64,000 nt of DNA from Aurantimicrobium minutum (GTDB lineage: Bacteria; Actinomycetota; Actinomycetes; Actinomycetales; Microbacteriaceae). Every line of letters starts with the position of its first letter. The first letter of the stretch is position 1. The notes beneath the pieces are model-generated. The model was not told where the DNA came from and did no database searches. It saw only the letters and a list, made by a program, of their open reading frames with translations. Location: contig NZ_JARXVT010000002.1 of assembly GCF_029892845.1 (NCBI RefSeq), forward strand, positions 248,001-312,000. Direction: 5' to 3'. Positions 25,474 to 34,251 of the stretch are shown here, piece after piece. Position numbers and translations under genes: made by a program.

Positions 25474-26325
25474 ATGAAATTTGTTTCGTTCAAACAAGAA
25501 AACAAGAAAAGCTGGGGAATCCTCGAAGGGGACACCATCGTTGATCTCGGTGCAATTCGGCTGGTTGGTGGGGCTTCTCTCGGAGAGAGCATGCGTCGTA
25601 ACCTAGTTCCCCTTGCGCTTGATCTTCGCGACACTGCCCCAACTGTTAACCGCGCTTCAGTAGAGCTTTTACCCCCAGTTACAGATGCAGGAAAAATCAT
25701 CTGCGTCGGATTGAACTACGCGGATCACATTGCAGAAATGAACCGGCCGACTCCTGAGTTCCCTGTGATATTTACTCGCTTCAATGACTCATTGGTAGGC
25801 GACGGCGAGGCATTGGTAGCCCCTACGAACAGCATGAAGTTCGACTTCGAAGGAGAGATGGCAGTCGTCATTGGTTCGACAGTTCGACATGCAACCCGCG
25901 AGGAAGCGCAAGCTGCCGTCTTTGGATATTCAGTATTCAACGACGGTTCAATCCGTGATTACCAGCGCCACACTCACCAGTTTGCCCCGGGAAAGAACTT
26001 CCCGAAATCTGGAAGTTTCGGTCCGGCAATTGTCACTCCAGATGAGATTGATGACCTGGGTAGCAAGCGCATCACGACAAAGGTCAATGATGTTGTCGTT
26101 CAGGACTCAACGCTAGACCAGCTGATTTTCTCTGTCGAAGACCTCATCATCTACTGCTCTGAATGGACAACCCTCAATCCTGGAGATGTCATCGTCACAG
26201 GTACCCCAGGTGGCGTCGGAGATGGCAGGGACCCACAGCTTTGGCTCTTCCCCGGTGACGTCGTGGAGGTCGAAGTCGAAGGTATTGGTCGCCTCGTCAA
26301 CCCCGTCATTGAAGAACGTTCTTAA
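25474..26325 (+). CDS. Fumarylacetoacetate hydrolase-family enzyme
   Basis: A 283-residue FAH-fold protein, a family including fumarylpyruvate hydrolase, acylpyruvases, oxaloacetate decarboxylase and HpcE-type isomerases. Divalent metal ligands are visible as Glu126 and Glu128 in FEGEM and Asp157 in FNDG, and His85 in LNYADH is conserved. The segment APGKNFPKSGSFGP and the C-terminal VIVTGTPGGVG are typical. The frame opens at 25405, but AAAGGA precedes the ATG at 25474 and the family N terminus starts there. It lies 19 nt after the OYE gene. It probably cleaves or isomerises a 2-oxo dicarboxylate-like intermediate. Confidence 0.9.
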   Translation: MKFVSFKQENKKSWGILEGDTIVDLGAIRLVGGASLGESMRRNLVPLALDLRDTAPTVNRASVELLPPVTDAGKIICVGLNYADHIAEMNRPTPEFPVIFTRFNDSLVGDGEALVAPTNSMKFDFEGEMAVVIGSTVRHATREEAQAAVFGYSVFNDGSIRDYQRHTHQFAPGKNFPKSGSFGPAIVTPDEIDDLGSKRITTKVNDVVVQDSTLDQLIFSVEDLIIYCSEWTTLNPGDVIVTGTPGGVGDGRDPQLWLFPGDVVEVEVEGIGRLVNPVIEERS

Positions 26326-26345
26326 CCAATCAAAGGAGATTAGAA

Positions 26346-26783
26346 ATGTCTGAAGCACCAAAAGTACTCAAGAAAATTAGCGTCCAGCGCAAAGATCAGT
26401 TACCAGAAGCACCCGGCCAGACCGCTCATGCCCGCCGACTTTCTGGCGTAAGCAAGGAGAACACAGCTGTCAAAGATCTGTGGTTTGGAAAGGTCTTCAC
26501 TGGCCCCGGTGAGGTTTCTGATCCTCACCACCATGGAGAAGCTGAAACCGGCGGGTACATCTTCAAGGGAAACGGGTTCATCCGATTCGGCGAGCGCTAC
26601 GAAGACATTGTCTACATGGAGGAAGGCGACTTCGTTTACGTCCCTCCTTTCGTTCCTCACATCGAAGGGAACCTTTCTCACACTGAAGAACTCATCTGGA
26701 TGACTACTCGTAATCCGGACAACATCGTCATCAACCTTGAAAACCAAGACGTTGCTGACATTGACATCAAGTACGTCGACTAA
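26346..26783 (+). CDS. Cupin-domain protein, first of a tandem pair
   Basis: A 145-residue single-domain cupin. Motif 1 is DPHHHGEAETGGYIFKG, with metal ligands His61-63 and Glu65/67. Motif 2 is GDFVYVPPFVPHIEG, with His105. This is a complete metal site of the 3-His-1-Glu kind. Proteins of this family sit in catabolic clusters but lack a firmly assigned reaction; dioxygenase, isomerase or sensing roles are possible. AAAGGAG precedes the ATG. Its neighbour at 26811 is a clear paralogue. Confidence 0.85.
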   Translation: MSEAPKVLKKISVQRKDQLPEAPGQTAHARRLSGVSKENTAVKDLWFGKVFTGPGEVSDPHHHGEAETGGYIFKGNGFIRFGERYEDIVYMEEGDFVYVPPFVPHIEGNLSHTEELIWMTTRNPDNIVINLENQDVADIDIKYVD

Positions 26784-26810
26784 CAACAGAACCAATTGAA
26801 AGGAAGAAAA

Positions 26811-27245
26811 ATGTCCACTCCTGTAATTCAGAAAAAGATTGCTGTAAACCGCGCAGCAGACCTTCTTGAGAACACCACTCAGACCCTCAACGCTCGCCGC
26901 GTTTCGGGTGTTAGCAAAGAGAACTCAGATGTTGAAAGCCTTTGGCTTGGCAAGGTCTACACCGGCCCCGGTGAAGTTTCAGACCCTCACCACCACGGTG
27001 AAGTAGAAACCGCAGGTTACGTTTTCGAAGGTGACGCATTCATTCGTTACGGAGAGCGTTTCGAAAACATTGTTTACCTCACCGCAGGTGACTACGTTTA
27101 CGTACCCCCTGGAATTCCTCACATTGAGGGCAACCGTTCTAAGTCCAAGGAACTTGTGTGGATGACCGCTCGTGCACTCGACAACGTTGTTGTGAACCTC
27201 AAGGACCAGGACATCGCTGAGATCGAGATCGACCTGATTCCATAA
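26811..27245 (+). CDS. Cupin-domain protein, second of a tandem pair
   Basis: A 144-residue cupin that shares with its neighbour the blocks ARRVSGVSKEN, GKVYTGPGEVSDPHHHGE and HIEGN, evidence of a local duplication. Metal ligands are His60-62, Glu64/66 and His104. Both copies retain every ligand, so neither looks decayed. GAAAGGAAG precedes the ATG at 26811; a 5-codon upstream extension is rejected. The gene ends at a strong terminator. The pair may form a heteromer or have divided substrates. Confidence 0.85.
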   Translation: MSTPVIQKKIAVNRAADLLENTTQTLNARRVSGVSKENSDVESLWLGKVYTGPGEVSDPHHHGEVETAGYVFEGDAFIRYGERFENIVYLTAGDYVYVPPGIPHIEGNRSKSKELVWMTARALDNVVVNLKDQDIAEIEIDLIP

Positions 27246-27252
27246 GGATACG

Positions 27253-27291
27253 AACAGATGCCGGGACATTTAGCCCCGGCATCTGTTTTTC
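27253..27291 (+). terminator. Rho-independent terminator after the cupin pair
   Basis: A 13-bp perfect stem (27253-27265 with 27275-27287), a 9-nt loop and a run of T residues. It separates OYE-FAH-cupin-cupin from the genes that follow. Confidence 0.9.
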
Positions 27292-27304
27292 CCAGAGCAA
27301 ATTA

Positions 27305-28270
27305 ATGGTCAATTCACTTCTCCCCCCAGTTACTCAAGTTGGTGAGTACGTGTGGATGATTCCTCACGTACTTCCTTCAGATCACCCTGAATACATCGCA
27401 ACATATGTGCTGCTCGATAAAGCTGGCGATATTCATCTCATCGACCCGGGATGGAATTCTGAAAGTAATTGGTCCGAGTTACAGCTAGGACTTTCGCGTC
27501 TGGGCTGCAAAGCAAAAGATGTGTGCTCGGTCACCGTCACCCATCAACATAAAGACCACGTAGGCATGGCTCACCATGTTCGTGAAGAGTCAGGATGTCC
27601 TATAGCTCTTCACGAAATAGAGCAAGAAGAGTTGCTACTAGATTTTCTCCCTCATTCCGTAGATCAAAGAAATAATCTGCTCGAGCATTGGCAGGTACCT
27701 CAAGAGCATCGTGACGTGCTTCGAGTTGAGCTTGAAACACAGACACCAAATATTCCGCCACGAATTAGGGCCGACATATTGCTACGTGATGGTGATTATT
27801 TACTAATTCCAGGGAGAAATTTACGTATTCACCACACTCCTGGACACACTCCGGGGCATATTTGTATTGAAGACGTCGACCAGAATCAGGTTTTCACTGG
27901 CGACCATATTTTGGGTGAATTCAATCCCGGTGTAGGGCTTGGAAAGGTGTGGAAACCAGAAGCTATGGTCAATTATTTGACTTCTGTAGCAACCATTGAA
28001 GGTTTGCGCGGAGCCACTGGCTTTCCCGGTCATGGTCCTGTCATTGCGAATCTCCGTTCAAGATGCACCGAGATAAGAAACCACCACATCAACCGAGTAG
28101 GTCAAGTTACTGAACTTCTCAACAGTGGGGTCGAGCCTTCCGCATGGTCAGTTGCGCAATCTCTGACATGGACAAAACCCTGGGATTCGATGAACCCAAC
28201 CACACGTCGCATGGTCATTGCACAGGCAGATATGTATCTTTACGCCTCAAGAAACTTCACCGGCATCTAA
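27305..28270 (+). CDS. Metallo-beta-lactamase-fold hydrolase
   Basis: A 321-residue MBL-fold protein. The zinc motif THQHKDH has His80, His82, Asp84 and His85. Further ligands are in HTPGHTPGH, FTGDHIL (Asp) and GFPGHGP (His). A C-terminal helical tail, as in the LACTB2 group, is present. The family contains lactonases, thioesterases and nucleases; in this setting hydrolysis of a lactone or CoA thioester is plausible. It begins only 14 nt past a terminator and has no strong ribosome site, so expression may be low or come from read-through. Confidence 0.87.
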   Translation: MVNSLLPPVTQVGEYVWMIPHVLPSDHPEYIATYVLLDKAGDIHLIDPGWNSESNWSELQLGLSRLGCKAKDVCSVTVTHQHKDHVGMAHHVREESGCPIALHEIEQEELLLDFLPHSVDQRNNLLEHWQVPQEHRDVLRVELETQTPNIPPRIRADILLRDGDYLLIPGRNLRIHHTPGHTPGHICIEDVDQNQVFTGDHILGEFNPGVGLGKVWKPEAMVNYLTSVATIEGLRGATGFPGHGPVIANLRSRCTEIRNHHINRVGQVTELLNSGVEPSAWSVAQSLTWTKPWDSMNPTTRRMVIAQADMYLYASRNFTGI

Positions 28271-28298
28271 ATCACCACTTCAGAACAAAGGAGTTCTT

Positions 28299-28823
28299 AT
28301 GAATGACAACTTGCAGCCTTTCGATTCGGTCGTACTAGATATTGAAACTCACAGAGAAATTGGTTTCAATGAATCTTTAATTGCCTTGGAGGCCATCAAA
28401 AACCTAAAATCCAGATATCTCGCTGCTGTGGACCATAAGGATTGGTCAGCAATGGAGGAAATCTTTACTAATGAAGCCATCATTGATTTCAGCGGCGAAG
28501 ACCACTATCACGTTGGCCGCCATGGCATGACTTCTGAGCACCTCAATCCGACAAAAACAATTGTTCGGGGTGGCAAGGAGGCAGCTTTACGGATCGAAAA
28601 AGCGGTGGGCGGAATCATTACTGTTCACCAAGGGCACGACCCTCAACTCACGCTTACGTCTCCGCTTACCGCGAAAGGGAAGTGGACTCTGTATGACCAG
28701 CTCGACTATGGCAATGAAGTTATGCACGGCTACGGCCACTACCACGAGACCTACCTCCTCAAAGATGGTCGGTGGCAGATTTCTTCTTTGCTGCTTACTC
28801 GAATCAAAGTTGATTGGGCATAA
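28299..28823 (+). CDS. NTF2/SnoaL-like protein
   Basis: A 174-residue protein with the cone-shaped alpha+beta barrel of the SnoaL-like group. The helix LIALEAIKNLKSRYLAAVDHKDWSAMEEIF is followed by TNEAIIDFSG and, at the end, HETYLLKDGRWQISSLLLTRIKVDW. Relatives include scytalone dehydratase, ketosteroid isomerase and bile-acid dehydratase. It may dehydrate or isomerise a ring intermediate, or have no catalytic role. AAAGGAG precedes the ATG at 28299; the frame upstream overlaps the MBL gene and is not used. It is the last gene of the island. Confidence 0.8.
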   Translation: MNDNLQPFDSVVLDIETHREIGFNESLIALEAIKNLKSRYLAAVDHKDWSAMEEIFTNEAIIDFSGEDHYHVGRHGMTSEHLNPTKTIVRGGKEAALRIEKAVGGIITVHQGHDPQLTLTSPLTAKGKWTLYDQLDYGNEVMHGYGHYHETYLLKDGRWQISSLLLTRIKVDWA

Positions 28824-28959
28824 CAACACGTTTATGAACGGGTAGGGGTTCAAACCTATTGAATCCGAACAATTGGATAAATTGAGCTTTACCTTTTACA
28901 AGTGCGGCTTGCGCAGCCTTCTGAAAGCATCTATTTTGAGCGACTTATAAGCTCATGTC

Positions 28960-29391
28960 ATGGACAACTTGGACCGTCGCATCATTGATCAACTGCGTCA
29001 GAATTCTCGAGCCGCCTATGGAGACATTGGTGGAGTCATCGGGCTCTCAGCTTCAGCGGTAAAACGTCGTGTTGACCGCCTGATGGCAGACGGTGTGATC
29101 CGTGGTTTCACCATCCACGTTGACCCCTCCGTTGAGGGCCTGGAGACGGAAGCCTATGTCGAGTTGTTCTGCCGTGGCACTGTTGCCCCGGATGAGCTTC
29201 GTCGCCTACTGGAAGGCGTTCCTGATGTGGTGGATGCGGGAACTGTCTCAGGAAGTGCCGATGCCATCGTCCACATGCGCAGCCACAACATCGCCAGTTT
29301 GGAAGACGCACTTGAGGCTGTTCGGAATGCACCCAATGTGGACCACACGCGAACTTCTATCGTGATGTCGCGACTCATTTATCGCCAATAG
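28960..29391 (+). CDS. Lrp/AsnC-family transcriptional regulator
   Basis: A 143-residue feast/famine regulator. The N-terminal winged helix opens LDRRIIDQLRQNSRAAYGDIGG, followed by LSASAVKRRVDRLMADGVIRGF. The C-terminal RAM ligand domain covers residues about 65-140. A TATAAG (28946-28951) lies 8 nt upstream of the ATG, consistent with a leaderless or nearly leaderless message. It marks the return to core-like sequence after the island. Its targets may include the adjacent oxidoreductase and LysE exporter genes, since Lrp proteins often control LysE partners. Confidence 0.9.
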   Translation: MDNLDRRIIDQLRQNSRAAYGDIGGVIGLSASAVKRRVDRLMADGVIRGFTIHVDPSVEGLETEAYVELFCRGTVAPDELRRLLEGVPDVVDAGTVSGSADAIVHMRSHNIASLEDALEAVRNAPNVDHTRTSIVMSRLIYRQ

Positions 29392-29412
29392 TTCGCCTCC
29401 GAACGTCCCCAC

Positions 29413-29418
29413 TAGGCT
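29413..29418 (+). promoter_or_regulatory. Probable leaderless -10 element (TAGGCT)
   Basis: TAGGCT ends 6 nt before the ATG at 29425, with no Shine-Dalgarno sequence, the same arrangement as at 635-640. Confidence 0.5.
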
Positions 29419-29424
29419 GGGAAT

Positions 29425-31008
29425 ATGAGCAAAGAAGCCTACGACGTCGTCATCGTCGGTGGTGGTCACAACGGTCTGACTGCCGCTGCCTATCTCGCTA
29501 AGACTGGCCGGTCTGTCCTCGTGCTGGAGAAGAGCGATCACCTCGGTGGCGCTGCTATTTCTGCCCAGGCATTTGAGGGTGTGGATGCCCGCCTGTCTCG
29601 CTATAGCTACTTGGTCAGCTTGCTGCCCCAGAAGATCATCGAGGACCTCGGTCTCGACGTGAAGCTCATTCGTCGTCGTTACTCTTCATACACTCCCGTG
29701 CCTGGCAACCCGGAGGTGGGTCTGCTCGTGGACAACCAGGACTCTGCTGCGACTGCGTCCTCTTTCTCACGTATTGGTGAAGCTGAAGATGCTGCCGGGT
29801 TTGAGAAGTTCTATGCCAAGACCATCACGTTGGCCAAGGCACTGTGGCCTTCCGTGACTGAACCTCTCGTGACCCGTTCCGAAGCTAAGGCCATCGTCGG
29901 TGACGACGCTGTCTGGGATGAATTCATCGAGCGTCCTCTGGGTGAAGTTATTGAACGCGACATTCAGGGTGAGATTGCTCGGGGTGTTGTCTATACCGAC
30001 GGCATCATTGGGACTTTCTCTGCCCCCCACGATGCGAGTCTGGATCAGAACCGCTGCTTCTTGTATCACGTGATTGGTGGCACTACCGGGGACTGGGATG
30101 TTCCTGTTGGTGGCATGGGTGCTGTCTCGGGTGAGATTGCTCGCGCTGCTCGCGAAGCTGGAGCTCAGCTTGTTACCGAAGCTGAAGTTACCGCTATTGC
30201 GCCCGCAGAAAAGGCAGGCGAAGCAGCCTCTGTGTTCTACAGCAAGGATGGCGTTGCTACCGAGGTGACAACACCTTGGGTTCTTTCCAATGTGTCCCCC
30301 TGGGTTCTTTCTGAGCTCTTGGGTGAAACTCCTGAATCTACTTCTCGCCCAGAGGGTGCTCAGGTCAAGGTGAACCTGCTGCTCAAGCGTCTGCCGAAGT
30401 TGGCTGACCCTAGCGTGACTCCTGAACAGGCTTTTGGTGGAACATTCCACATCAACGAGAGCTACTCCCAGTTGCAGACTGCATTTGATGAAGCAGTCTC
30501 GGGGAAGGTTCCTTCAACTCTTCCCTGTGAGATTTACTGTCACTCACTGAGTGACCCCAGCATCTTGGGTCCCGAGCTTCGTGCGTCTGGTGCTCAAACC
30601 TTGACTGTGTTTGGTATTCACGCACCACACTCGCTGGTGAACCGCGAGAACAATGACGCTGTTCGTGCTGAACTGCAGGCTGCTGTGTTGCGCTCACTTA
30701 ACAGCGTTCTAGCTGAGCCCATCGAAGACGTCCTCATGCGTGACGCCAACGGTGAGCTCTGTGTGGAGACCAAGACCACCCTCGACCTCGAAGATGCTCT
30801 CAACCTGACCGGTGGAAACATCTTCCACGGTCTGCTCTCCTGGCCGTGGGTTGAAGATGGCGATGACTTGTCCACTCCTGCCAAGCGCTGGGGTGTGGCA
30901 ACCGACTACCCCGGTGTTCTACTTTGTGGTTCAGGTGCGCGTCGCGGTGGGGCTGTCTCCGGTATCGGCGGACACAACGCAGCGATGGCTGTGCTGGAAA
31001 GTAACTAA
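29425..31008 (+). CDS. FAD-dependent oxidoreductase, phytoene-desaturase/PYROXD2-like
   Basis: A 527-residue flavoprotein of the amine oxidase/phytoene dehydrogenase-like group. The dinucleotide loop VGGGHNGLTAAAYLA begins near residue 11, with the FAD ribose acid in LEKSDHLGGAA. The C-terminal FAD segment is LLCGSGARRGGAVSGIGGHNAA. It lacks neighbours of carotenoid synthesis (no crtB or crtE here), so it is more likely the conserved PYROXD2-like protein of unknown substrate. It starts 33 nt after the Lrp gene and is followed closely by lysE. Confidence 0.85.
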   Translation: MSKEAYDVVIVGGGHNGLTAAAYLAKTGRSVLVLEKSDHLGGAAISAQAFEGVDARLSRYSYLVSLLPQKIIEDLGLDVKLIRRRYSSYTPVPGNPEVGLLVDNQDSAATASSFSRIGEAEDAAGFEKFYAKTITLAKALWPSVTEPLVTRSEAKAIVGDDAVWDEFIERPLGEVIERDIQGEIARGVVYTDGIIGTFSAPHDASLDQNRCFLYHVIGGTTGDWDVPVGGMGAVSGEIARAAREAGAQLVTEAEVTAIAPAEKAGEAASVFYSKDGVATEVTTPWVLSNVSPWVLSELLGETPESTSRPEGAQVKVNLLLKRLPKLADPSVTPEQAFGGTFHINESYSQLQTAFDEAVSGKVPSTLPCEIYCHSLSDPSILGPELRASGAQTLTVFGIHAPHSLVNRENNDAVRAELQAAVLRSLNSVLAEPIEDVLMRDANGELCVETKTTLDLEDALNLTGGNIFHGLLSWPWVEDGDDLSTPAKRWGVATDYPGVLLCGSGARRGGAVSGIGGHNAAMAVLESN

Positions 31009-31016
31009 TACAGCCC

Positions 31017-31652
31017 ATGCCTCCCATTGAGAACCTGATCGCGTTTAGCATTGCGGCGCTGGTGATCATTTTGATCCCCGGCCCCTCGGTGATGTTTGCC
31101 GTTGGGCGCTCGCTTGCCTTAGGCAAGGGCGCCGGTGTGCTTACTGTGGTGGGTAATGCGATGGGCACATTGGTGTGGCTCATCGCGGTAGTTCTGGGCC
31201 TGGGTGCCATTGTTGCCAGCTCAGAGTTCTTGTTCTATGGAATCAAATACCTCGGTGCTGCCTATCTTGCTTATCTGGGTATCCAGGCTTTCCGTCACCG
31301 CAAAGACCACGGCTTTGATGTGGATGCCACTGGTTCTCCGCAATCAAAGTTCAAGACATTACGAGAAGGCTTCTTCGTTGGTCTGAGCAACCCGAAGACC
31401 ATGGTGTTCTTCACCGCTGTACTCCCAGGTTTTGTTGATGTGAAGCAAGGCAACGTCATGCTTCAGCTGCTGATCCTCGGCATCATCTTCGAGATCATCG
31501 GTATCTTGAGTGACTCGATGTATGCCATCGGTGCGGGGTTAGCCAGAGACTGGTTCGCTAAAGACGTTAAACGACTTGCCATTGTTCAGGGCACCGGAGG
31601 TGTTCTGATTGTTGGCTTGGCCATTTGGGTGGCCTTCTTCGATTCTCTTTAG
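31017..31652 (+). CDS. LysE/RhtB-family amino-acid exporter
   Basis: A 211-residue membrane protein with about six hydrophobic segments. The family signature LIPGPSVMFAVGRSLALGKGAGVLTVVGNAMG is at the N terminus and FFVGLSNPKTMVFFTAVLPGF in the middle. It exports amino acids or related solutes by proton exchange. It lies 8 nt after the oxidoreductase gene and near an Lrp-type regulator, a common pairing. Its substrate is not deducible. Confidence 0.92.
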   Translation: MPPIENLIAFSIAALVIILIPGPSVMFAVGRSLALGKGAGVLTVVGNAMGTLVWLIAVVLGLGAIVASSEFLFYGIKYLGAAYLAYLGIQAFRHRKDHGFDVDATGSPQSKFKTLREGFFVGLSNPKTMVFFTAVLPGFVDVKQGNVMLQLLILGIIFEIIGILSDSMYAIGAGLARDWFAKDVKRLAIVQGTGGVLIVGLAIWVAFFDSL

Positions 31653-31661
31653 TCCCGGGAC

Positions 31662-32744
31662 TTAGATTTCTCGCAGAATTTCGTAGAACCTTCTATTGAT
31701 GAAGATTCGATCCCTGCCAACCTTTTTATCTTCTAATATCCCTGCTTGTTGAAGTGACTCAAGCCATTTGGTTGCAGTCAGTCGTGTGACACCACATTTT
31801 TCAACCACATCTGAAATTCTGCAAAAAGGTTTGGCAAACAAAACATTCACTAAGTAAGGGTCATTACGAACACCAGGAACCTCACGGAAAAGTGCCACAT
31901 AGGTGTTGTAGAGACTAAAGATCTCTTCCACGAGGTCTGTCGTTCTCTCACACGTTTCTCGCACCGCATTCAACATGAACAGAATCCACTCTTCCCACGC
32001 TGCATTCTGTGTCACAGCGAGCAACTTGGAGTAATACTCCTCTTTGTGCGTAATGATGAACCGCGAGAGATACAGGATTGGCAAAGTCAGTAAACGCTTT
32101 TCGAGCAGAAAAAGGATGTTGAGCACTCGGCCGGTACGACCATTACCGTCGCTGAAGGGATGTATTGCTTCAAACTGGTAATGCATCACCGCCATTGCGA
32201 TGAGGGGATCTAGCTCTGTTGTCGAATGTAAAAACTCTTCCCAATTGGATATTAATGAGTGAAGAACGTCTCTACCCTGAGGTGGCGTATAAACAGCAGC
32301 TCCAGTTGTTGCATTGCCAATAAAAGTTCCCGGCAACGTGCGAATGTCCATTTGTCGATTTTTAATTTCTGAGCACACATGCTGTGCTACTGAAAAACTC
32401 AATGGTCGGGTATCTAAAAAGTCAATTGCAGAAAATACTGCCCTGCGATATCGGAACGTTTCTTTCAGCTCAGGGCTTGATGAAATTGTTTCGTTTTCAA
32501 AATGTTGAAACAGATCATCACGCGTCGTCAAGATGTTTTCTATCTCTGAACTGGCTTGTGCCTCAATGAGGGGGAGTGCGTTCAACAAAAGAACGGGCTC
32601 TGGAATAAACCTGACGACTTGATTCAGTGTTGCTAGTGCTGCGCGAGCCTCGGTGGTGGCCCTCAGTACCTGCTTTGTCTCTATCTCTGTGGCAGGAGGC
32701 AACAATGGAAGGCTGTTATACGGCAGATCTGGGTTCCATTGCAT
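31662..32744 (-). CDS. Fic-domain AMP-transferase with inhibitory helix
   Basis: A 360-residue Fic protein. The catalytic loop HPFSDGNGRTGR lies at residues 195-206. An N-terminal inhibitory helix carries the (S/T)xxxE(G/N) pattern as SSEIEN at 65-70, marking a class II, self-inhibited enzyme. A C-terminal winged-helix-like part (about 290-360, FCRISDVVEKCGVTRLTATKWLESL) may bind DNA. Fic proteins transfer AMP to Ser/Thr/Tyr of target proteins; the target here is unknown. It is AT-rich and inserted between core genes, so recent transfer is likely. Confidence 0.92.
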   Translation of the reverse strand: MQWNPDLPYNSLPLLPPATEIETKQVLRATTEARAALATLNQVVRFIPEPVLLLNALPLIEAQASSEIENILTTRDDLFQHFENETISSSPELKETFRYRRAVFSAIDFLDTRPLSFSVAQHVCSEIKNRQMDIRTLPGTFIGNATTGAAVYTPPQGRDVLHSLISNWEEFLHSTTELDPLIAMAVMHYQFEAIHPFSDGNGRTGRVLNILFLLEKRLLTLPILYLSRFIITHKEEYYSKLLAVTQNAAWEEWILFMLNAVRETCERTTDLVEEIFSLYNTYVALFREVPGVRNDPYLVNVLFAKPFCRISDVVEKCGVTRLTATKWLESLQQAGILEDKKVGRDRIFINRRFYEILREI

Positions 32745-32769
32745 TCAGCAATGGTATCTGAAATTCAGC

Positions 32770-32836
32770 ACATATGTATATTTTTTTGCAAAAACTATAC
32801 ATATTTCAGAAACATGTATATCTAGCTATACATATC
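32770..32836 (-). promoter_or_regulatory. Fic promoter with four TATGTATA/TATACATA repeats
   Basis: Four copies of an AT-rich octamer, two in each orientation, lie at about 32773, 32797, 32814 and 32828, upstream of the fic start. They read as ATATGTATAT, TATACATAT, CATGTATAT and TATACATAT. The winged-helix end of the Fic protein could bind here for autoregulation (inference). Confidence 0.5.
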
Positions 32837-32843
32837 TTCGTAT

Positions 32844-34241
32844 TTAGTCGAGCAAGAGCGCAGGTTCTTCAACCACGCTGGCCACGTCAGCCAAGAAGCG
32901 GCTAGCTACGTCACCATCAACAACACGGTGGTCGAAGCTTGCACCCAATGTGGTGACGAAACGTGGACGAACTTCGCCGTCAACAACCCAGGGCTTTTGC
33001 TTAATGGTTCCCAGGGCCAAGATGCCCACTTCACCGGGGTTCAAGATGGGTGTTCCGGTGTCCATACCGAAGACACCAATGTTGGTGACCGTGATGGTTC
33101 CACCAGCCATGTCTGCCGGTGAGGTCTTGCCGTCACGTGCATTTAAGGTGAGCTGCTCCAGGGACTGGGCCAGCTCAAGCAGGCTCATTTCCTGAGCGTC
33201 TTTCACGTTGGGAACAATCAGACCACGTGGAGTTGCAGCAGCAACACCTAAGTTCACGTAGCGGTGAACAATGATCTCTTTGTCGGTCCAGGTGGAGTTA
33301 ACCGTGGGGTTGCGTCGCACTGCCCAGATGATGGCCTTGGCCAGAATCAGCAGTGGCGACACCTTCACACCAGCAAAGTCAGGAGAGTTCTTCAAACGCT
33401 TGACGAACTCCATGGTGCGAGTGGCATCAACGTCAACGAACACAGAAACGTGCGGAGCAGTGAATGCGCTCTGCACCATCGCTGTCGCGATGGCCTTGCG
33501 CACACCCTTGACCGGAATGCGCTCTTCGCGCTCTTCTGGCCACTCGGGTGTCTGAATGTTGCGGAAAACGCTGGCCTGAGACGCGTGACGAATCACGTCA
33601 TCGCGCGTGATTTCACCTGCAAGACCGGTTGCTTCCACCTCTGCGAGGTTCACATCCAAGTCTTTGGCAAGCTTGCGAATAGGCGGCTTGGCAATAACAG
33701 GAACTGCTTCGGCGACAGGCAGTGATGCTGGGCGCTTGGCAACAGGTGCTGGAGCAACTGCCTGAGGTGCGGGGGTCACCACAGCAGGTGCTGCGGGAGG
33801 AGTCGGTGCAGGTGCGTTGCCGCCGCGGCGACGACGCGTCGCAGCATGACCACCAACGCCATAGCCAACGAGAACACTTCCGGAACCTTCTTCTTTGGCG
33901 TCAACAGCCCCGTCGATCTCGCTGTCTGCGGTGACGAATACTTCATTCGCCATTGCTGCCTGAGCAAGGGTGGGGGTGGGAGAAGTCAGCATGGAGTGGC
34001 CGGCAGTTGCGATGGTGATGATGGCGGTGCCAACTTCAACGGTTTCGCCTTCTTGGGCAAGAAGTTCGCCAACCTGTCCCTCATAGGGGCTGGGCAGCTC
34101 AACGAGAGACTTCGCAGTCTCGATCTCAACGAGGACATCGTTGATGGCGACCGAGTCGCCGGGTTTGACCTTCCACGAGACAATTTCTGCCTCGGTGAGA
34201 CCTTCGCCAACGTCGGGGAGATAGAACTTAGACACCGTCAT
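32844..34241 (-). CDS. 2-oxoacid dehydrogenase E2 (dihydrolipoyl acyltransferase)
   Basis: A 465-residue E2. One N-terminal lipoyl domain carries Lys44 in ETAKS. A flexible Ala/Pro-rich linker and an E3-binding domain (about 185-220, [19 protein letters not shown]) follow. The catalytic domain ends in [15 protein letters not shown], with His438 and the Asp four residues on. The single lipoyl domain and neighbouring separate E1 subunits fit the branched-chain type; pyruvate is an alternative. It is the last gene of the operon and 10 nt after E1 beta. Confidence 0.92.
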   Translation of the reverse strand: MTVSKFYLPDVGEGLTEAEIVSWKVKPGDSVAINDVLVEIETAKSLVELPSPYEGQVGELLAQEGETVEVGTAIITIATAGHSMLTSPTPTLAQAAMANEVFVTADSEIDGAVDAKEEGSGSVLVGYGVGGHAATRRRRGGNAPAPTPPAAPAVVTPAPQAVAPAPVAKRPASLPVAEAVPVIAKPPIRKLAKDLDVNLAEVEATGLAGEITRDDVIRHASQASVFRNIQTPEWPEEREERIPVKGVRKAIATAMVQSAFTAPHVSVFVDVDATRTMEFVKRLKNSPDFAGVKVSPLLILAKAIIWAVRRNPTVNSTWTDKEIIVHRYVNLGVAAATPRGLIVPNVKDAQEMSLLELAQSLEQLTLNARDGKTSPADMAGGTITVTNIGVFGMDTGTPILNPGEVGILALGTIKQKPWVVDGEVRPRFVTTLGASFDHRVVDGDVASRFLADVASVVEEPALLLD

Positions 34242-34251
34242 CTGGTCACTC

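Noticed and set aside
29425-31008. Carotenoid phytoene desaturase (crtI)
   Set aside because: No crtB, crtE or lycopene cyclase genes nearby, and the sequence suits the PYROXD2-like group better.
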